A DNA stretch of 8,604 nt from Elusimicrobiota bacterium (lineage in GTDB: Bacteria; Elusimicrobiota; Elusimicrobia; 2-02-FULL-39-32), in NCBI GenBank assembly GCA_023249835.1, contig JAHFBY010000049.1, forward strand, positions 1 through 8,604, in the 5' to 3' direction. A program made the position numbers and the translations under genes. The notes under the pieces were generated by a model. It worked only from the letters and a program-made list of their open reading frames with translations, had not been told where the DNA came from and searched no databases. This document shows positions 1-8,500 of the stretch, one piece after another; position 1 is the stretch's first letter; each line of letters opens with the position of its first letter.

Positions 1-667
1 TTAATATTTTTACCGATTCCGGCAAAGTTAATAGTTTCTGCAGTTCATAGTCGGATTTGGCGACGTTATAATATTGCCTCCATTTAATAATGGAGTTTTC
101 CTGATCGCCTACGCTCATTAAAGTGAACGCTTCTCTGTACAGCGCTTGATGGTTAGCAGGAAGGGTTATAATCTTTGCGTCAACTTTGGCGCTTGTTTTT
201 CGTAAACGGCGTTCAAGGTCGTGCTTTTTTTCCAGCTCTAGTCCGGGAAAAGTTAGAGTTTCTTGGTATGTGCGGCTGGCTAAAAGGTTGTACCCTTTTC
301 TTTCGTTTTGTTCTGCTTCGCGAATATATTTGTCCATGGTTTCCGGTGATGTTCGTTTAAGGCTTTTATAGGCTGTGTCTAAGATTTGGTTTCTTTCTAA
401 GGGGGAAAGCACTTCTTCCTTAGAGTTTTGCGCATCGATATAATTGTTGATCGACTGCAGGCCCTCTTTGGCTTTAGGGTTGCCGGGATCTAAGGTCAAG
501 ATCTTAGTGAATTGGCGGACGGCCATGCCATAGTCATGTTTGTTCATAAAGTTGTAAGCTTCCTTCAACATGGGCGTGACCATTGGTTTTTCCGCAAACG
601 CTAAACTGCTCCAGATCAATAGCCCAAGCGCGCTGACCAATGACTTATTCCTAAAGGTTAAGGTCAT
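1..667 (-). CDS. Secreted TPR-repeat protein, 3' end cut by window edge
   Basis: I translated this by hand from the minus strand: 222 codons run from the ATG at 667 with no stop before the edge, so the C-terminus is missing. The start is well supported. The ATG overlaps the upstream stop (ATGA), and AGAGGT lies 6 bases before it. Residues 1-25 form a Sec signal peptide with a basic start, the hydrophobic stretch ALGLLIW and a likely cut after AFA-25, so the protein is exported, most likely to the periplasm. Residues about 34-70 fit a TPR (hairpin ending in LTLDPGNPKAKEGL). Residues about 171-206 look like a second, weaker TPR. The charged, helical middle (80-165) matches nothing I know. TPRs usually bind proteins, so the natural guess is a periplasmic partner of the PorV-like barrel encoded just upstream in the same operon. 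No catalytic motif is seen. Confidence 0.85.
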   Translation of the reverse strand, partial: MTLTFRNKSLVSALGLLIWSSLAFAEKPMVTPMLKEAYNFMNKHDYGMAVRQFTKILTLDPGNPKAKEGLQSINNYIDAQNSKEEVLSPLERNQILDTAYKSLKRTSPETMDKYIREAEQNERKGYNLLASRTYQETLTFPGLELEKKHDLERRLRKTSAKVDAKIITLPANHQALYREAFTLMSVGDQENSIIKWRQYYNVAKSDYELQKLLTLPESVKIL

Positions 668-1743
668 GGATTTACCTCTTTGCTCAACTCTGCGGCGCAG
701 CGTTTCATGTATCGAGTCGCAAGGGCGTGGTTGGGACGCTCTTGCAGGACTTTGTCAAATTCAATGATCGCGTCGCCGTATTTGCCTTGACGCATAAGGC
801 GCAATCCGTTTTTAAAGTGTCTTTGTTCAACGCCGCCAAAGCGGTACATGAACCCTACGCGGTGAACGTTGGTCAAATTGTCAAAGGGGACAAAAGCATA
901 ATCAATTTGCAGCGATTTTTCCCAAAATTGGATGCCCACTCCTACGGTCACGCCCGGGCTTAAAACTTTTCCGGTTTCGTAACCGGTACGGAAGGTTAAA
1001 AAGTTTTTTGTGGTTATCTCTCCGCCCACGCCTAACTTTAAGTCTTGATCTTTTATTTTTCTCATCTCCAAATTAAATAGATATTTTCCTTTCCATTCAG
1101 CGTAGGACATCCCTAAATCCACTTCTAAAGGCAAGGCGGCTGACTCCTGGATAAATTTAACGTTAGGGCCTAAATGTTTAACCGCCATGCCTAAGTCAAT
1201 GTTAGACCACCAGGCGTCGCCTTGCAAACGGTAAAGCGCGCCCATGTCTAAGCTGTAACCTTTGGCGGTGGCTACGTTTAAATTTTCTTCAATATAGTGG
1301 GTGTTTAAACCGTAAGAAAAACCGTTATGAAACCCTTTGGCATAAGAAAGGTTTAGGGCCATGTCTGAGGCTGAGATGTTGTTGGTTTTTTTGTTTGCGC
1401 TGCTATAGCCTTGGATGTCGCCATAGGAAAGATAGTTAACGCTAAGGCCAAAGGTTCCAATGTTTGCATGAGGATAAACGTAAGATGCGTATTGGTAGCT
1501 GATCCCTTCCAGCCAACGGGTATAAAGGAAACCCACTTCTTGTTGTGTTATATCTGATCCAGTGGCAGGGTTATACGCCATAGAGTTGGCGTCCCCATGA
1601 CTAACCACGCCGTTGTTGCCCATGCCCATCTGGCGAGTGCCCACGCCAATCTTTAAGAAATCAAATGCGGTTGTGCCGGCAAACGAAGAGCGCGCGCAGA
1701 ACGCAATAAAAAGGAAGGTTAAGGTTACTTTTATTTTATTCAT
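664..1743 (-). CDS. PorV/PorQ-family outer-membrane protein with C-terminal TPR
   Basis: This is a 359-residue protein. Residues 1-22 are a signal peptide (cut after SSFA). Residues 29-60 carry the PorV/PorQ (UPF0164) hallmark: FLKIGVGTRQMGMGNNGV, then DANSMAYNPAT. The rest, to about 303, alternates short amphipathic strands (GTFGLSVNYLSYGD, GFSYGLNTHYI, GVTVGVGIQFW, HRVGFMYRFGG), as in an outer-membrane beta-barrel. In Bacteroidota, PorV is the type IX shuttle that receives cargo CTDs at the outer membrane. Many other diderms carry homologues of unknown role. Residues 307-340 are unusual: a clean TPR (GKYGDAIIEFDKVLQERPNHA) follows the last strand and should sit in the periplasm. The start overlaps the stop of the CTD gene (ATGA). 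Only a weak GGAAAA lies further upstream, so translation probably depends on coupling. The end overlaps the TPR gene. The family call is firm; a type IX role is inferred. Confidence 0.9.
   Translation of the reverse strand: MNKIKVTLTFLFIAFCARSSFAGTTAFDFLKIGVGTRQMGMGNNGVVSHGDANSMAYNPATGSDITQQEVGFLYTRWLEGISYQYASYVYPHANIGTFGLSVNYLSYGDIQGYSSANKKTNNISASDMALNLSYAKGFHNGFSYGLNTHYIEENLNVATAKGYSLDMGALYRLQGDAWWSNIDLGMAVKHLGPNVKFIQESAALPLEVDLGMSYAEWKGKYLFNLEMRKIKDQDLKLGVGGEITTKNFLTFRTGYETGKVLSPGVTVGVGIQFWEKSLQIDYAFVPFDNLTNVHRVGFMYRFGGVEQRHFKNGLRLMRQGKYGDAIIEFDKVLQERPNHALATRYMKRCAAELSKEVNP
674..679 (-). promoter_or_regulatory. Ribosome binding site of the TPR gene
   Basis: AGAGGT on the minus strand lies 6 bases before the ATG at 667, inside the end of the PorV-like gene. 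It fixes the TPR gene's start and lets it be translated both by coupling and by its own initiation. Confidence 0.65.
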
Positions 1744-2003
1744 CGGATTACGATCAATTTTCCTTGTTTAAAATCAGTGGCGCTTTCAATTTGAAAAAGA
1801 TAAATGCTCCTGATCGCTAAATTGCCGTTCTCGTCCCGGATGTCCCAACTCGCTTGGCCGTCGCCATCGGACTCATGCAAGGTTTTAATTAGTTGTCCGG
1901 TGGAAGCGTAAATGCGGATCGTGGCAATGGAAGAAAGGTCGGTGAACGTAATCAATGAGTCGCCCCGCGAAGCAATAAAGGGAACAGGATAAGCGTGGGC
2001 GTT
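1740..2003 (-). repeat. CTD-encoding segment, copy 1 (pairs with 2319-2582)
   Basis: This 264-base segment encodes the 87-residue FlgD-Ig/T9SS-like domain plus stop in the small gene. The copy at 2319-2582 ends the giant gene in the same orientation. Proteins match at 53 of 87 positions without gaps. The DNA has diverged visibly, so this is an old duplication. Confidence 0.85.
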
Positions 2004-2141
2004 GGTCAGTTGTGTGGAACTGGCTTTGGCTTGAGTCGCGGCTCCGAACGAAGAAAGCGGGGTAAGCAAAGTCCCCAGCAGGATGGCGGCGTGTAATTTT
2101 AGAGCGGTCATTTTATTTTTCATATTTTTAATCTGTAACAT
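1740..2141 (-). CDS. Small exported protein: a lone FlgD-Ig/T9SS-like C-terminal domain
   Basis: This is a 133-residue protein. Residues 1 to about 33-38 are a signal peptide (LHAAILLGTLLTPLSSFG core), and a short Ala/Ser/Thr linker follows. Residues 47-133 are one copy of the domain that ends the giant neighbour: NAHAYPVPF, FTDLSSIATIRIY, TGQLIKTL, DGDGQASWD, NGNLA and the ending GKLIVIR. Hand alignment gives 53 of 87 identical residues without gaps. In large proteins this domain is normally a C-terminal tag for secretion or anchoring; here there is no passenger. The usual 'ASGVY' turn is replaced by AIRSIY. I chose the ATG at 2141 because GAAGGG lies just before it (3-base spacing, rather short). 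A later in-frame ATG at 2123 gives a neater signal peptide but has no ribosome site. The gene is the likely first gene of an operon with the PorV-like gene. It could be a remnant of a lost large gene, but its own signal peptide and coupling argue that it is used. Confidence 0.85.
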   Translation of the reverse strand: MLQIKNMKNKMTALKLHAAILLGTLLTPLSSFGAATQAKASSTQLTNAHAYPVPFIASRGDSLITFTDLSSIATIRIYASTGQLIKTLHESDGDGQASWDIRDENGNLAIRSIYLFQIESATDFKQGKLIVIR

Positions 2142-2195
2142 CTTCCCTTCACTACTAAGTATAGAGGGTGGGTGTCACCTTCGTGTATTAAAACT

Positions 2196-2243
2196 GTAAC
2201 AATCGTGTAACATTATTTGTTACCGTTGAAACAAGATTGTTAC
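2196..2243. repeat. Nested inverted repeats built on GTAAC
   Basis: The outer arms GTAACAATC (2196-2204) and GATTGTTAC (2235-2243) are perfect 9-base complements. Inside lie GTAACA (2207-2212) and TGTTAC (2218-2223) around a 5-base loop. GTAAC therefore occurs four times, twice on each strand, with starts 11, 12 and 20 bases apart, close to helical turns. This is typical of an operator bound by a dimeric regulator. It could also fold in RNA. The arms are AT-rich and followed on the minus strand only by AGTTTTAA, so it is a weak terminator at best. Confidence 0.5.
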
Positions 2244-2250
2244 GTCAATT

Positions 2251-2273
2251 TAGGGGTGATTTTAGGAGTGATT
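2251..2273. repeat. 12-base-period tandem repeat
   Basis: TAGGGGTGATT (2251-2261) and TAGGAGTGATT (2263-2273) match at 10 of 11 positions and are separated by one T. They lie next to the inverted repeats. They could be a pair of binding sites for a second factor, but two copies this short may also be chance. Confidence 0.35.
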
Positions 2274-2293
2274 AAATGATGAGGAGATTAATT

Positions 2294-2299
2294 ATTATA
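2294..2299 (-). promoter_or_regulatory. Candidate -10 box
   Basis: TATAAT on the minus strand, 20 bases after the stop codon of the giant gene. The sequence 16-18 bases upstream is AT-rich (ATAAAT/TAAATT) and a poor -35 box. If used, it would give a leader of about 145 bases containing the repeats before the CTD gene. The AT-rich setting makes a chance match plausible. Confidence 0.25.
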
Positions 2300-2318
2300 T
2301 TGATAAATAAGTATGAAT

Positions 2319-2582
2319 TTATCGAACGATCAAGAGTTTTCCTTTCATGGTGTCGGTTTTGCTGGTGATGTAGTAGAGATAGACGCCGCTGGCCGCTAGG
2401 TTCCCGTTACTGTCCCGTGAGTCCCAAGCATATTGGCCGTCGCCGTCAGTTTCTTCTAGGGTTTTAATCAAGTCGCCGGTGACGCTGATTATCTTAATGG
2501 TAGCGACTGCGGAAAGATCGGTAAAGATGATTTGCGTATGGCCTTGAGAGGGCACGAAGGGCACCGGATAGGCATGGGCATT
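2319..2582 (-). repeat. CTD-encoding segment, copy 2 (pairs with 1740-2003)
   Basis: This is the terminal 87 residues plus stop of the giant protein. It keeps the complete family pattern: YPVPF, FTDLSAVATIKI, GDLIKTL, DGDG, WD, NGNLAASGVYLYYI and the end GKLLIVR. That pattern includes the SGVY turn that the small protein has lost. Confidence 0.85.
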
Positions 2583-5500
2583 GTTTAGTGAAGTGGAAAG
2601 CGCCCCCATTAACGCGAACACGCTGAAGTGGGGCAAAGTGACAGCAGCGCTGTTGTTGTCCTTATCAATAGTTGTCAGCGGGAGTCGAACCATGCTTTGG
2701 CTCGGTTCATCCAAATAATAGATGGATAAGTCATCTTCCTTGACCAGAGGCAAGTCGTCTAAGTATCCGTCTTGATCCGCATCGGTGTAGGTAAAGGTTA
2801 AGTTCACTGTGCCGTTAGGAACAGTGAGCCGTTTCCCGGCTAAGTCATAGACATTTATTTCCACGATCGCGTCCTTAACAAGATAGGTGGGCAGGCTTTC
2901 GTCATTTTGTTTGCTCTGTAGCGCGCTGTTTACTGTCTTTTTATCTATTTCCAGAGGATTGCTGGTCGGGTCGTTGACCTGGATTCCGTATTCCACATCA
3001 AATGCCGCCGGCTTAAAGGCTATTTTATAGAGGCTAGAGTCCTCGTTAATTTCATTTTCCTTTAAAATGTCAAACATGGTGGCAAAATCCCAATGGATGG
3101 TAGTGGTGGAAGCGTTTCCTCTGGCGTCTTGGATACCGCTGGAAATACTTAAGGTATATTTATGTCCTTTAAGTAACGGTTGGTTAGGTTTGAATCGAAT
3201 TGAATTCGTGCTAACGCTTACTGCGCCGGGCACATCTAAAATAGATGATTTTCCAGAATTGTCACGAATCGCTTGCATGCTAATTTTACCGGATACCGAT
3301 AGACTTTCAATAGTTTCGCTAAAGATGATCTCCATTGTTGCGTTTATGGGAACAATTACTGAATCTTGAGTTGGATAAATGGAATCTACGATCGGCGGAA
3401 TAAAGTCGCCGAAAGTGGGAACTTGAGTGCTGGCAATGTTGGAAAATGCGCTGGTTGTCCTGTCGGCGTTGCGCGCGATTAAACGGTAAGAATAAATGGA
3501 CCCGCTAAAAAGGTCGCCGTGCGCGTTAGTGGCGTGGTTAGCGGTCCACAGCAGCGCTGTTTTCCAAATTTGACCGGATCCAAGAGTTCCGTTGCCTTGC
3601 AACCATTGGAGACCGTCTACGTTTTGAATTGCATATTCTGTGGCAGGCGAATTTTCGTCCGTAGGGATTAATACATGTAAATGTTTACCCAAAGAGTCAT
3701 TGATATCGGAACTAAAGGTAGGAGTAAACGGCGCGCGCGCCAAAGTTGTCATGGTAGAAATATCGCTGAATTGGGTAATAACGCCCAGTGAATTTTTGGC
3801 GCGGACTTTAAATTCGTATGTAATGCTAGCATTTAGGTCGCGAATAGTTATTGATCCGTTGTTCCAGTTGGCTTTGGATTGCCAAGCGTCCACAGAGCCC
3901 AAAGCGCCATTTTGCTGCACGAAACTCATGGACAAGAAAGAATTGGACGAAACTGCTATTGAGAGTTGCGTGTCTGTGGTGTTGTTTCCAGTTTCAATTA
4001 AGGCGTCGATGCTTCCGGTGGTTGGGTTCTTGAGTTTGGGCGTGGGCAGAGCGCTGGCGTAGGTAACAGTTGCGCCTAAACTGGTGTAGTTGGTGTCAAG
4101 TGAATCTTGGTTGCGGGCTTTTACTTGCGTCCAATAAGTGGTGTTGTTGGTTAAATCCGTAAAAGTAAGTTTGTTGTTTCCACTGATATTTACGGACAAA
4201 AGTACGGGCGCAAAAGAGCTGTTTTGCGCTAAATTCACGATGTAGGTGGTGTAGGAGGGGTTGTTGGCTGCGTCCCATTCTGCGGTTAGGGTGGTGTTTG
4301 TGACGTTGTTGTAAGGTTTTAAAATGGGTTGCGCCGCTAGTGTGGCTTGCGTGTAAACGTTGGATTGTCCGCTTTCCCCCGACCCGACAATGCTTTCTAC
4401 CTTGCGCGAGTACCCTACGTTCGGTGACAGGTTTGTTTCTATCCAAAAGGTGGTGTTCGAATCCAAAGTGGGAGAAACTTGCGCGGAATTTGTGGAGATA
4501 ATCCTAAATCCGGTTTCCTGGTTAGAGTTGTCCAGCCAATTCCACATAATTGTTGATGAACTAACCACGGTGGCGGTTAAGCTGTTGGGCGCGTTAAAGA
4601 AGGTGCGCGTGCTGATCTGTGCAGAAAGCGCGGATTGTATGGCTAAACTATAGAGCCCTGACCCTTGGTCGCCTAAATCAAGGCTTACCGCACGGTAGAA
4701 ATAGGTTGTAAATGCGGAAAGGCCCGTGTCCTGATAATAGGTTGTGGGGTGAACTATGCTGCTTGTTAGGGTAACAGATGGATCCGTAATGGCGCTAAAC
4801 GCATAGGTAGCGCGGTAGACGCGATATAGACTGCGGTCGTCTATATTGGACGGCGCTGAGGGCAGGCTCCATTGCACGTTTACGCTTGTTTCGCCGCGAC
4901 CGGCAATGGATAGCGACGGAGCATTTAAAGCTAAGTCTTGCGACCAATTATTATTTAAGGTGTTTATTGACCCGGAATTGTTCCATTTGGACCAGTTGCC
5001 GCTGTGATCGCGCGTAATTACGGCAAAGAAATAGGTTGTGCCCGGGTTTAGTCCGTTAACTGAGTAGCCTACAGGTGTGCCGGGTTGTACTCCAGTAGTG
5101 GAAAATGTGACGTTTGCAGTATGAGTGCTGCTGAAATAGGTTATATTTGAACTAGACCAAAACACGCTGTAATAGCTTTGGTTTAAGTCAAGGCTCGTGC
5201 CGTCGTCTCCGGGCGAAGTCCATTGTAAACGGATTTCCCCGTCAATTTGTCCGGTTAAGGCGGTGAGGTCAGAAATGTTGTTAGGAGGGGTCAACTCAGC
5301 CGTTAATGTGTAAGTGGACACTGTGGAACCAAAACCAACTTCGATCAAATCTTGGTTCCGCGCTTTAACTTTTAAATAGTAAGTTGTTTCCGACTGTAGG
5401 TTAATTATGCTTAACCCCGTGTTCCAACTTGCGGCTGTTTGCCATGACTCCGAAGCCCCTAAACTGCCGCCAGGGTATTGAATATAGTAGTTGGTATTTA

Positions 5501-8500
5501 TAAAACTGTCCGAAGATATGGCCAGGGCAAATTTTGTGTAGCTTGGATTAAGGTCGGCGTTAATTGTGAAGTCTAAACTAATGGCGGTGCCGTTTTGGCT
5601 AATCGTGGGCAGTCCCGGAGTTATGGCTTGGGTATAGATTGCGCTTTGCGCTGAATTATTGGAAAAGGTGTTGGCGCTATAGGCGCGAACGTAGCGGGCG
5701 TATTGAACGTTTGCGTTAAGCGAAGGTTCCCGCCAATAAGTTGTGTTGGGGCTAAGGTTTCCGGAAATAATGCCGTTGGTGCTGGATAAAATTTGGAATC
5801 CGGATTCAGCGGAAGAATTGTCCGTCCAAGTCCACTCAATGGTTTTGCTGGAGAGCGCTGTGCCGTTAAAGCTGGAAGGCGCGCTAAAGGGAGTAAGCGT
5901 GTTAACAATTGATGATAGCGATCCTTCTATGGCTAAGCTATAGAGCCCGTTTCCTTGATTACCTGTATCTACGGCAGTGATCCTGTAGAAGTAACTCGTT
6001 CGCGGGGTAAGGCCGCTGTCTAGGTAGTATGTTGCAGGGTGAGCAATGGTTGTGGTAAGGATGATGCTCGAATCTGTGACCGCGCTAAAACTAAAGGTGG
6101 CGCGATATATTTTGTATTGGCTCAGATCGTTTACATATTGCGGTTCCGCAGGAGCGTCCCAATTAATAGTTATAGATGATTCAGTAATTCCGTTAAAAGT
6201 GACGCTGGGAACGGTTTGGGGAGCAAGGTCTTTGGCCGGAGCGTTGTTGGCGGAGTTAGCTCCGGTTACCGACCAGCCAGATTCATTGTTTGATGAGTCG
6301 CGCGTGACAATTGCAAAATAATAGGTTGTTCCGGGATTAAGCCCCGTTATGTTATAGCCTTGGCCGGACCCGGCTGTTGCGGAGGTTGTTAGGTTAAGTG
6401 AAAAGTTCACAGGTTCAATGTTGTTAAAGTTAGTGATTTGGTTGGTAGAGCCGCGAATTCTAAATTGCGCGCCGCCCGCTAAAGCTGATTGCATTTCGTT
6501 GTCTCCCGGAGAAGTCCAGCTCAGTCGTATGGAACCATCTTCCGCGCCAGTGATCGCAGTTAAGTCGGAGATATTGGCCGGCGCAATTTGGTCAAAAGTG
6601 GAGCGCGATCCAAGCGATATATATGCGGATTGTCTTCCGTTTTGGTTGATAGATTTTACCCGGAAATAATAGGCAGTATCAGCGATTAACCCTGAGGTAG
6701 TAATAGATGTTAAGTAGGTGCTGCTGGAACTTACGATTCCGCTCGTAAAGTCAGAAGCCAGAGAAATTTGCGCTAAATATTGGGTCGGGTCCGGATTGCC
6801 GTTATTGTTCCATTGGACGGTGACAGCAGAGTTTGTGACGTTGCTAAAAGTAGAAACTGCCGATATAGGGGGGGCAGTTAAAGTGGCGGTGGCGGTTTGA
6901 GTGGCGAAAGCTGTGCGGACCAGTTGGTGGTTTAGGGCATACCCGCGGAAATAATAGGTTGTATTTAATGCTAAACCAGCAGTGGATAGGGACAGAGCCA
7001 AGGTGGAACTGCTGGTGAGACTTGAAAAATTAGACTGCGCTGAACAGTCAATTAAATAACGCGTTCCAGACGGGTTAGTTTGCGGGTTCCAGTTTAACGT
7101 TATAGAACTTGTAGCGACTTCGCTGGCTGTAAAGATTGTAAATGTGGGAGGCTCTGCCCAGGTGGCAGTGGCAATAGATGAATTAAATCCGCTCATTCCG
7201 CTTATTCGGTTGTGGGCTGAAGCTTTTAGATAGTAAGTGGTGTTTGCGGAAAGCGTTATAAATGTGGCGCTCAGTTGGTAAGTGTCGCTAGCGGTGAACA
7301 CCGTAAACAAACTGTCGGTAGACAATCGCACTTGGTAGGAAGTTGCGGGCGTGAGCGGGTTAGATCCTGGACTCCAAGTTATGGTGATTGACGACTGAGC
7401 AACGGTGTTCTCGTTCATTGCGGCAAACGCGCCGGGGAGGTCCGCTAAGGTCGAAGTGGAGGCCAGCGCTAAAGCGGGCGAAGTGTTAAAGTTTCCTTGC
7501 GCGCGCGCTTGGAGGTTGAAAGTTGTGTTGGCAGGTAGTCCGCTTAAGATGAATGCGGTGTTAGTTCCGTTAACTAGGATTGAAGAGCTGTCAGAAACGT
7601 TGAAACTGCCGGTGGTAAGGGTAAGGGTAGTTCCAGTGGGGTTAGCGTTGGCGTTTAAGGTTACGGTCAATGATGTCGTGAAAATTTGAAAACTGTTAAG
7701 GACAGGCTGATTTATATAGGTAACAGTAGAAATTGTTGAATTGAATGCGCTTGAGTCGCCGCCAACTCCAAAAGACCGGACGCGGAAGAAATAGCTTGTG
7801 TCTGGGTTTAAACCTGCAGTTGAAGCTTGGAGATTAAAGGTCAAGCTTGATGTCACGGTTCCGGCAAAACCGTTCCAGGTTGACACTTGCATTTCGTAAG
7901 AGGTAGGCGGGGTCAATGGATTGTTGTTGGACGACCAACTGATCGCGGCGGAAGTTTGATAAACGTAGAGGAAACTGTTCGCGCCGGGAACATTAATATA
8001 GGTGGCGGTTGCGGCAACGGTAATCATTTCGCTGGGACTTGAGTTTTGGTTGACGGTACGGGCTTGCAGCGCGATGTTGGCGCCGGGACTCAAATTGTTT
8101 ATTGTTAAAGTCGTTGATAGTCCGGTAGACGAATTTTCTAGGCTAAAGTTTCCGGTAGTAATGCTGAGCAGAGTTCCCAGAGGGTTAGTGTTTAATGCCA
8201 GTTGGACAGTCACAGAGGTTTGATAAACGGTCATTCCTGCCAGGGCCGGAGCGACTGATAAGGTGAACGTTGAAAGGGTAATAGTAGTGGCTTTGGTGGA
8301 TCCGTCTTGTGTTAAGAGTCCCGCTTGCAAACTATAAAATGTATTCGTAGATAAATTCAAAATTGATAATACGATGGAGTTGCCGGAATTAAATCCGATG
8401 GATGCGGAGTCAACATTGAAATCTCCGGTTGATCCCGTCGATAAGATAATCTTTGATTGTAAAGGATTTCCGTTAGTGCTAAGGATTGCGGTAAGGCTGG

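Larger units (their letters stand above)
2142..2318 (-). promoter_or_regulatory. 177-base gap: probable control region of the CTD-PorV-TPR operon
   Basis: This is the only sizeable non-coding stretch. It is AT-rich and lies between the stop of the giant gene and the small CTD gene. On the minus strand it holds a perfect TATAAT (2299-2294) without a recognisable -35 box, nested inverted repeats (2196-2243), a 12-base tandem repeat (2251-2273), a TTGACG (2248-2243) without a good -10 box, a TATACT (2163-2158) also without a -35 box, and the ribosome site GAAGGG (2150-2145). I see no GC-rich hairpin with a U-run, so no convincing intrinsic terminator for the giant gene. Transcription may read through, or start here; the sequence does not decide. 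Confidence 0.4.

Noticed and set aside
175..371. Two overlapping plus-strand frames of 61 codons
   Set aside because: They are antisense to the exported TPR protein, which has a start, ribosome site and signal peptide. Their peptides show no known motif.
727..963. 78-codon plus-strand frame
   Set aside because: It is antisense to the TPR end of the PorV-like gene and has no independent support.
2196..2243. Inverted repeat as an intrinsic terminator of the giant gene
   Set aside because: The arms are AT-rich, the inner loop is asymmetric, and only a four-U run follows after AG. It also lies about 75 bases beyond the stop.
1740..2582. Paired CTD segments as mobile-element ends or a recombination site
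   Set aside because: They are coding, homologous as protein domains and well diverged in DNA. No transposase, terminal repeat or target duplication is seen.
3640..4062. 140-codon open frame on the plus strand, and other plus-strand frames of 60-100 codons from 3067 to 8592
   Set aside because: They lie antisense to the giant gene, have no ribosome sites of note or recognisable domains, and follow from its repetitive Ser/Thr/Asn codon pattern.
4096..4446. 116-codon minus-strand frame, and a similar one at 5621-5908
   Set aside because: Both are out-of-frame readings within the giant gene, whose own frame gives clear FN3 modules there.
4041..6566. Repeats as a CRISPR array
   Set aside because: The repeat unit is about 1.29 kb of coding sequence with diverged copies, not short identical repeats with spacers.
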